Below the pieces are notes generated by a model that was not told where the DNA came from, did no database searches, and worked only from the letters and a program-made list of their open reading frames with translations. Below are positions 7,608-12,297 of a stretch of 12,297 nucleotides of DNA, piece after piece. A program made the position numbers and the translations under genes. Location of the stretch: the NCBI GenBank assembly GCA_016207985.1, contig JACQYX010000099.1, positions 1 through 12,297 on the forward strand. The letters run 5' to 3'. Every line of letters begins with the position of its first letter. Within the stretch, counting starts at the first letter, position 1. Origin of the DNA: Ignavibacteriales bacterium (GTDB taxonomy: Bacteria > Bacteroidota > Ignavibacteria > UBA10030 > SZUA-254).

Positions 7608-8360
7608 ATGATTACCGTCTCAAGATTCAAGCATAAGAATAAAGTTGCAATTGTTACTGGTAGTGGAAGACGCTTAGGTCGAGCGATTGCGATTGCTCTA
7701 GCTGAAAACGGATTTGATGTTGTCGTTAATTATTATGAATCTAAATCAGGGGTAAATCAGACTATAAAGCAAATTAAAGCGATAGGGAGGAGGGCTTTTG
7801 CAGTAAAAGCCGATATATCAAATAAAAGTCAAGTGCAGCATGTAGTAAATATTACGTTAAAACAATTCGGACGGATCGATTTGTTAGTTAACAATTCATC
7901 CATTTTTATTGAAAGTCCATTAACTAAAACATCGGAAAAAAATTGGGATACTACAATCGACATTAATCTAAAGGGGACATTCCTTTGTTCACAAGCAGTT
8001 GCACCGATAATGCTCAAGCAAAAAAGTGGTCGAATAATAAACATCGTATCACTTGGTGGATTGCAGGCATGGACTCAACATTTGCCATATAGCGTATCGA
8101 AAGCCGGTGTAATAATGTTGACAAAGATTTTGGCAAAAACTTTAGCACCCCACATTCAGGTAAATGCTATTGCTCCGGGGACAATTCAATTTGAAAAAGA
8201 AGAAGATCTCAAACTGAAACATCTACACAAGGATATGATACCACTTAAAAAATATGGAGAACCATCAGATATTACTGATATGATTGTATATCTTGCTACT
8301 AAAGCAGGATATATAACCGGACAGGTATTCCATATCGATGGTGGCAGATCAATCCAATGA
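7608..8360 (+). CDS. Short-chain dehydrogenase/reductase, pteridine-reductase-like
   Basis: This is a classical SDR of 250 residues with an NAD(P)-binding Rossmann fold. The cofactor motif TGSGRRLGRAIA spans 17-28, and its Arg-Arg suggests NADPH. LVNNSSIF is at 93-100, the structural Asn at 120, catalytic Ser148, Tyr161 and Lys165 (YSVSK), and VNAIAPGTI at 185-193. The RRLG cofactor loop, NNSS motif, APHIQVNAIAPG stretch and GQVFHIDGG end resemble the PTR1/FolM group, which reduces dihydropterins or dihydrofolate. However, that group often has Asp where this protein has Ser148, so a general ketoreductase role is possible. The start is ATG 7608 with no clear Shine-Dalgarno. The stop overlaps the next gene by 4 nt (ATGA), so the pair is probably co-translated. 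A 75-nt AT-rich gap separates it from the tRNA. Confidence 0.9.
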   Translation: MITVSRFKHKNKVAIVTGSGRRLGRAIAIALAENGFDVVVNYYESKSGVNQTIKQIKAIGRRAFAVKADISNKSQVQHVVNITLKQFGRIDLLVNNSSIFIESPLTKTSEKNWDTTIDINLKGTFLCSQAVAPIMLKQKSGRIINIVSLGGLQAWTQHLPYSVSKAGVIMLTKILAKTLAPHIQVNAIAPGTIQFEKEEDLKLKHLHKDMIPLKKYGEPSDITDMIVYLATKAGYITGQVFHIDGGRSIQ

Positions 8361-9127
8361 AAAAATCAAATAAAATTATGAAGAAAAACAATCCGGTCAA
8401 AGCATATAAAAACATTGAGTTCCTAATTAGTCCGCAGGCACGTACTGTTCGGATACTATCTGAATTTTTAGAACCACTCTCGAGGTTTCAGCGCGAAGGA
8501 ATCCAAGATACGATCGTTATCTTCGGTTCAGCAAGAATACTCCCTCGAAAAAATGCAAAGAAAAGACTTGAAGATATTCAAAAATTACTTTTTAAAACAA
8601 GATATAAATCAAAGAAGCTAAAACAAAAACTTGAAGAAGCAAAAATTGATTTTGAGATATCGAGATATTACGATGATGCCCTTAGACTCAGTTCTCTCTT
8701 GACTAAGTGGTCTCGCTCGCTAGATAAGGATAGCCACTTGGTAATCTGCTCGGGTGGCGGTCCTGGTATCATGGAAGCCGCCAATAAGGGAGCAATCAAA
8801 GCAGGGGGGAAGTCGATTGGGCTGAATATCAGTTTACCCCATGAACAAGGGCAAAATCCATATATTTCAAAAAATCTCGGATTTGAGTTTCATTACTTTT
8901 TTATGCGAAAGTTGTGGTTCGTGGATCTAGCGAAAGCTATGATAATGTTTCCGGGTGGATTCGGAACAATGGATGAATTATGGGAAGTTCTAACATTAAT
9001 CCAAACGAAAAAAGTTATAAAACCACTTCCTATCATTTTATACGGAAGTGACTATTGGAAGCAAGTAATTAATTTCCCAGCTATGGTGAAGCATCATACA
9101 ATTTCTATAAATGATTTAAAACTATAG
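8357..9127 (+). CDS. LOG-family protein (TIGR00730-like nucleotide hydrolase), apparently C-terminally shortened
   Basis: The protein has 256 residues and the lysine-decarboxylase-like Rossmann fold of the LOG family. Characterised members release ribose 5-phosphate from cytokinin or purine nucleoside monophosphates; others are uncharacterised. Visible are FGSAR (56-60), SGGGPGIMEAANKGA (132-146), MRK (183-185) and the signature PGGFGTMDELWE (199-210). A charged, Lys-rich, probably helical insert at about 62-105 marks the longer subfamily. In members I recall, the conserved WKQVINF..MVK...IS..DL block is followed by a further LF-rich helix of 20-40 residues. Here the protein stops directly after NDLKL, where an AT-rich inverted repeat begins, so the tail may have been cut off. 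The nucleotide-binding core looks intact. It overlaps the upstream SDR gene by 4 nt. The true substrate is unknown. Confidence 0.88.
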   Translation: MKKSNKIMKKNNPVKAYKNIEFLISPQARTVRILSEFLEPLSRFQREGIQDTIVIFGSARILPRKNAKKRLEDIQKLLFKTRYKSKKLKQKLEEAKIDFEISRYYDDALRLSSLLTKWSRSLDKDSHLVICSGGGPGIMEAANKGAIKAGGKSIGLNISLPHEQGQNPYISKNLGFEFHYFFMRKLWFVDLAKAMIMFPGGFGTMDELWEVLTLIQTKKVIKPLPIILYGSDYWKQVINFPAMVKHHTISINDLKL

Positions 9128-9246
9128 TTATTAGTTTTTAGTTCTTTGTTTTAGTTTAATTGTTACTGGTTATAGTTTAATTGTTTATCAATTTAAACTA
9201 AAACTACTAACTATAAAACCAAAACCAAAAACTAACAACAAATAAC
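9126..9246. repeat. AT-rich imperfect inverted repeat with strong strand asymmetry
   Basis: The intergenic stretch between the LOG stop and the ssrA promoter forms a large imperfect hairpin. GTTTTAGTTTAATTG (9148-9162) pairs with CAATTTAAACTAAAAC (9189-9204) with one bulged base. A second copy of TAGTTTAATTG at 9173-9183 can pair with the same right arm around a 5-nt loop. Outer blocks such as TTAGTTTTT on the left and AAAAACTAA on the right also match. On the top strand the left half has almost no C and the right half (9189-9246) has no G. It may act as a transcription barrier or be a member of a dispersed intergenic repeat family; neither is shown here. Confidence 0.7.
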
Positions 9247-9256
9247 TAGAAAAAAC

Positions 9257-9285
9257 TTGCAAAAAGAAAAATTGTGCATTATATT
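9257..9285 (+). promoter_or_regulatory. Sigma70-type promoter of ssrA
   Basis: TTGCAA (9257-9262) and TATATT (9280-9285) are separated by 17 nt, the optimal spacing for a housekeeping sigma factor. The tmRNA 5' end, fixed by acceptor-stem pairing, is at 9292, 7 nt after the -10 box. Position and spacing agree with transcription starting at or next to the mature 5' end. Confidence 0.82.
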
Positions 9286-9291
9286 TAAAAA

Positions 9292-9643
9292 GGGGATGAC
9301 ATGGTTTCGACGGGGATGAGGATGGTCAGAACAGCATCTCGTGCTCTCCGAGTTGCACGTTAATAAAGCGGAAAACAATAAGTGCAGATTACAACTACGC
9401 ACTGGCTGCTTAATTAAAGCAACCCATCCTTCATGATTATGCCCGGTGGATCATGAAAGGGTGTCGCCCTAATCGGGATAGTTTCATAATTTGCTCAGGA
9501 TTATGAGGTGAAATCAAACTGAGATAGCTTGTGATAACTGAGTTTGCTCCGGAAGTCATAAGCAAAATCTTTTGAGCAGACTATTGATGTAGAAGTTCTG
9601 GTGGTCTTCTCTTCGGACCGGGGTTCGATTCCCCGCATCTCCA
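9292..9643 (+). ncRNA. ssrA: Transfer-messenger RNA (tmRNA)
   Basis: tmRNA with SmpB rescues stalled ribosomes and tags the unfinished protein for proteolysis. The 5' end GGGGATGACATGGTTTCGACGGGG is the near-universal tmRNA start. It pairs with the 3' end CATCTCC (7 bp, one G-U) followed by A at 9643. The T arm CGGGG-TTCGATT-CCCCG lies just before. The 3' CCA is not encoded (ACAA follows). The tag frame starts at GCA 9384-9386, preceded by AATAAGT, and reads ADYNYALAA before TAA at 9411-9413; a second TAA follows 1 nt later in another frame. With the first Ala from the charged tmRNA, the tag would be AADYNYALAA, ending in the ALAA degron seen by ClpXP-type proteases. Length is about 352 nt, typical for a one-piece tmRNA. 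Confidence 0.97.
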
Positions 9644-9649
9644 CAAACG

Positions 9650-9677
9650 AGCCGTCTCTATGGCGGCTTTTGTTTTT
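9650..9677 (+). terminator. Rho-independent terminator after ssrA
   Basis: The stem AGCCG (9650-9654) pairs with CGGCT (9664-9668), extendable by a G-T pair inside, around a loop of 7-9 nt. It runs directly into TTTTGTTTTT (9668-9677). It begins 7 nt after the tmRNA 3' end and is the only GC-rich hairpin with a U-tract in the intergenic region. Confidence 0.8.
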
Positions 9678-9699
9678 AATAAAATATTGATTTTAAACT

Positions 9700-10551
9700 A
9701 TGGAAGAGAATCAGACTAATAAGATTCATTTTATAAAAATGACTGGTGCTGGTAATGATTTCGTCTTGATTGACAACCGGTCGGTGAATTATTCGTTCGA
9801 TTGGACTAAACTTGCTCCAAAGATATGCGATAGGCGATTTGGTGTTGGAGCAGATGGTTTGATTATTCTTGGAAGGAGTGATAAAGCTGATTTTAAAATG
9901 GACTATTTTAATTCTGACGGTAGTTTTGGTGGAATGTGCGGTAACGGCGGACGTTGTTCAGCTCTGTTTTTTATGGATATTGTGAATTCCAACAGTGTGA
10001 AATTTGAAGCTTTAGATTTTATTTATGCTGCTGAAGCAATCGCTGATAATAAAATAAAACTAAAGATGAAAAAACCTAACTCGTTACGATTGAATGTAGA
10101 AATAACTCTAATGAATGAAAAGGTTATAGCTCATTTTATTGATACTGGTGCACCAAATACTGTTTTATTCTTAGATGAGCTTCCAAACATAATTAAGTCA
10201 GAAATTAATGAAAACGGTATTAAAAGGATTGGCTCGTTAATCAGACACCATGATAAATTTGCTCCTGAGGGAACAAATGTCAATTTTATTGAAGTCATTG
10301 ATGCATATAACATAATTATTCGAACATATGAACGTGGAGTAGAAGCTGAAACTTATGCTTGCGGTACTGGTGCTATTGCTTCATCAGTCATAGCTTCAAT
10401 CGTTAAGAATATAGATGATATTGTCAACGTCAAGACAAGGAGCGGTGAAACACTAACAGTACGATTTGATAAAGAAGGTGTTAATATCAAAAATGTTGAA
10501 TTGGTAGGGAGTGCTAAAGAGATATTTGAGGGTGATTATTACATAAGATAA
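9700..10551 (+). CDS. dapF: Diaminopimelate epimerase
   Basis: DapF interconverts LL- and meso-diaminopimelate, the last step before lysine and the peptidoglycan cross-linking residue. It is a cofactor-free two-base epimerase. The 283-residue length is normal. Both catalytic cysteines are present: Cys80 in NSDGSFGGMCGNGGRC and Cys221 in YACGTGAIAS. Other signatures are FIKMTGAGNDFVLIDNR (11-27), RRFGVGADGLI (45-55), DTGAPNTV, PEGTNVNF and TYERGVEAET. The more usual MCGNGAR reads MCGNGGR here, a mild change. The start ATG 9700 has no Shine-Dalgarno. The gene stands alone 22 nt after the ssrA terminator, so its promoter must lie in or near 9678-9699 or transcription reads through. Its last codons form one arm of the downstream hairpin. 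Confidence 0.96.
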   Translation: MEENQTNKIHFIKMTGAGNDFVLIDNRSVNYSFDWTKLAPKICDRRFGVGADGLIILGRSDKADFKMDYFNSDGSFGGMCGNGGRCSALFFMDIVNSNSVKFEALDFIYAAEAIADNKIKLKMKKPNSLRLNVEITLMNEKVIAHFIDTGAPNTVLFLDELPNIIKSEINENGIKRIGSLIRHHDKFAPEGTNVNFIEVIDAYNIIIRTYERGVEAETYACGTGAIASSVIASIVKNIDDIVNVKTRSGETLTVRFDKEGVNIKNVELVGSAKEIFEGDYYIR

Positions 10552-10578
10552 TAATGACTAATAATACATCTTATGTAA
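10539..10578. terminator. AT-rich hairpin between convergent dapF and purL, possible bidirectional terminator
   Basis: TTACATAAGAT (10539-10549) and ATCTTATGTAA (10568-10578) are a perfect 11-bp inverted repeat with an 18-nt loop; the left arm overlaps the dapF stop. A second pair, TAAAGTA (10576-10582) and TACTTTA (10602-10608), surrounds a GTTTTTTAA run and reaches the purL stop codon. Both stems are AT-rich and no T-run follows the first one directly, so the terminator role is inferred mainly from position. Confidence 0.5.
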
Positions 10579-10605
10579 AGTAATATTTCTGTTTTTTAAT
10601 GTACT

Positions 10606-12297
10606 TTATAAAACTTCTACCTTACCTTTCAATGTATCATTATATCTTTTTTCTAAATCGAACACATCAAGATTGATGAGATTTTTAATCTGAAATTTTT
10701 TCTGACAGACATTTCCTAAAACCTTAAAACAGATTTTAAATTGGTTTGATATTGACTCAATTGAACTAACACTACTGGGATCAGCACTTACAATTATACG
10801 TGATTGATCCTCTCCAAATAAATAAAAGTCTTTTCTCATGTCTGTGTCTATGCCAATCTGGATGCCTAATTGTTTACCTTTGTCAAAAGCATATATTGAA
10901 CACTCAGCTAATGCCATTGCAAGTCCTCCTTCACTTACATCATGCGCTGAATTAATTAAACCTTGATTAATCATTTTTAAACAAGCAGTTTGAAGATTTT
11001 TTTCAATCTTTAGATCCAAACTTGGTGAATCTCCACAAACTTTATTATGATGTATCTTAAGATATTCAGAGCCACCTATATGCCCAAGTGTTTCACCAAG
11101 TATTATTATTAAATCATCATCGTTTTTAAAATCCGCAGAGACGACTTTCGAAACATCATTTATTTCGCCAATCATTCCGATTACAGGGGTTGGATATATT
11201 GCTCCCTCAGGATTCTCATTATAAAAGCTGACGTTGCCACCTGTGACAGGTGTTCCTAATTCACGGCAGGCATCAGCAATTCCTCGAACTGATTCTTTAA
11301 ATTGCCAGAATATCTCCGGCTTGTACGGATTTCCAAAGTTCAAACAGTTTGTTATAGCAAGTGGTTTCGCACCAACACAAACAACGTTTCTTGCAGATTC
11401 AGCTACTGCGATTTTTGAACCTTCATAGGGATTTAAATAAACATAACTCGGATTACAATCAGTTTTCATCGCTAATGCTTTATTAGTGCCTTTTAAACGA
11501 ACGACTGCTGCATCCCCAACTATTTGAACCATCGTGTTTGTACGAACCATTGTATCGTATTGTGTATATACCCAATTGCGCGAGCATATATTCGGAGAAC
11601 TTAAAAGCTGAAGAAGACATTCATTGTAATCCTTAGGTTCAGGAAGTGAATTAAAATCAAAATGTCTGATTTTTTGAATGTACTCTGGTTCTGTTGCCTC
11701 ACGATAGTAAACCGGAGCACCACCACCGAGCACAAGACTTTCGGCTGGTACATCAGCAACTTTTTTGCTTTGATAGGAAACTTTTACCTTTTCATCATCT
11801 GTCACAGTCCCAATTGCTCGACAATTCAGCTCCCATTTATCGAATATTTTTTTAAGGGCTTCTTGATTTTCAGGTGTAGTTACAACGAGCATTCTCTCCT
11901 GAGATTCTGAAAGCATGATTTCGTAAGCCGTCATATTTTTTTCCCGCACTGGAACTTGATCAAGGTTAATGACCATTCCACTTTTCCCTCGTGCACTCAT
12001 TTCAGACGTTGAACAAGTAATTCCAGCCGCACCCATATCTTGTATTCCAACTATAAGACCAGCTTTGATTGCTTCAAGTGTTGCCTCAAGTAATAATTTT
12101 TCGGTGAATGGATCGCCGACTTGCACAGAGGGACGTTTGTTTTCAGATTCTTCAGAAATTTCTTCCGAAGCAAACGTAGCTCCGTGAATTCCGTCTCTAC
12201 CGGTCGATGAACCAACAATCATGACGATGTTACCTTCACATTTTGCAGATGCTCGTGCAACTTCTGAATGTTTTACGATACCGACCGACATTGCATT
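10606..12297 (-). CDS. purL: Phosphoribosylformylglycinamidine synthase II, 5' part outside window
   Basis: PurL (FGAM synthase) uses ATP and ammonia, delivered by PurQ and PurS in the small-type complex, to convert FGAR to FGAM in purine synthesis. The minus-strand frame is open to the window end; 563 residues are visible of about 740, so the N-terminal part with the first ATP-binding half is missing. The ATG at 12291 is internal: the frame upstream encodes Asn-Ala, giving NAMSVGIVKH. Visible landmarks are GRDGIHGATFASEE, VGDPFTEKLLLEA, MGAAGITCSTSEMS, GGGAPVYYREA, RNWVYTQYDTMV, AMKTDCNPSYVYLNPYEG, NCLNFGNPYKPE, PVTGGNVSFYNE, PTPVIGMIG and SAHDVSEGGLAMALAE. This covers the end of the first AIRS-type repeat and the whole second one. 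There is no fused glutaminase domain at the C-terminus, consistent with the small type. It converges on dapF with a 54-nt gap. Confidence 0.96.
   Translation of the reverse strand, partial: NAMSVGIVKHSEVARASAKCEGNIVMIVGSSTGRDGIHGATFASEEISEESENKRPSVQVGDPFTEKLLLEATLEAIKAGLIVGIQDMGAAGITCSTSEMSARGKSGMVINLDQVPVREKNMTAYEIMLSESQERMLVVTTPENQEALKKIFDKWELNCRAIGTVTDDEKVKVSYQSKKVADVPAESLVLGGGAPVYYREATEPEYIQKIRHFDFNSLPEPKDYNECLLQLLSSPNICSRNWVYTQYDTMVRTNTMVQIVGDAAVVRLKGTNKALAMKTDCNPSYVYLNPYEGSKIAVAESARNVVCVGAKPLAITNCLNFGNPYKPEIFWQFKESVRGIADACRELGTPVTGGNVSFYNENPEGAIYPTPVIGMIGEINDVSKVVSADFKNDDDLIIILGETLGHIGGSEYLKIHHNKVCGDSPSLDLKIEKNLQTACLKMINQGLINSAHDVSEGGLAMALAECSIYAFDKGKQLGIQIGIDTDMRKDFYLFGEDQSRIIVSADPSSVSSIESISNQFKICFKVLGNVCQKKFQIKNLINLDVFDLEKRYNDTLKGKVEVL

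Noticed and set aside
9126..9246. Repeat region considered as a CRISPR array
   Set aside because: There are no evenly spaced identical repeats with unique spacers and no cas genes; the unit is a single imperfect inverted repeat.
9360..9413. Alternative tmRNA tag frame beginning GCG GAA AAC at about 9368
   Set aside because: That frame has no ALAA-type ending and runs past the expected stop; the GCA 9384 frame gives a canonical tag and stop.
11662..11910. Plus-strand open frame of 82 codons opposite purL
   Set aside because: It is a shadow of purL; the purL frame carries conserved family motifs across this span.

Overview
This is a 12.3 kb chromosomal housekeeping segment from an AT-rich bacterium. 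Weak or absent Shine-Dalgarno sites, gene content (duf62-type SAM hydrolase, a long LOG-family variant, small-type PurL) and the style of the tmRNA tag suggest the Bacteroidota/Chlorobi/Ignavibacteriota group. That placement is an inference from family resemblance and was not tested by a search. No phage, IS element, CRISPR array or defence island is visible.

Bases 1-6361 are a tightly packed plus-strand run: 3' part of xseA, xseB (the two exonuclease VII subunits), dxs (first step of the MEP isoprenoid pathway), a Gfo/Idh/MocA-type oxidoreductase, a SAM hydroxide adenosyltransferase (DUF62), ribD, and a riboflavin synthase gene (ribE). Neighbours overlap by a few bases or are separated by about 4-10, which suggests one transcript with translational coupling. 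The ribE copy is broken: roughly 110 nt of the first barrel domain appears to be missing and the two halves are in different frames. An unrecognised 217-residue gene with a CxxC motif follows at 6367-7020.

Bases 7083-8360 hold secG, a tRNA-Lys(CTT) and a pteridine-reductase-like short-chain dehydrogenase. The last overlaps by 4 nt a LOG-family gene (8357-9127) that seems to lack its usual C-terminal tail. The LOG stop codon lies at the edge of a roughly 120-nt AT-only-like imperfect inverted repeat (about 9126-9246), with C almost absent from the left half and G absent from the right half. Immediately beyond it are a clean sigma70-type promoter, the tmRNA gene ssrA (encoded tag ADYNYALAA) and a terminator.

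Bases 9700-10551 encode DapF (diaminopimelate epimerase, lysine/peptidoglycan synthesis). It converges on a minus-strand purL (10606 to beyond the window end), with an AT-rich hairpin between them that may end both transcripts.

I found no clear undescribed multi-gene system. The points most worth a second look are the disrupted ribE, the catalytic-His-less oxidoreductase coupled to dxs and the SAM hydrolase, the truncated LOG gene next to the inverted repeat, and the orphan CxxC protein.
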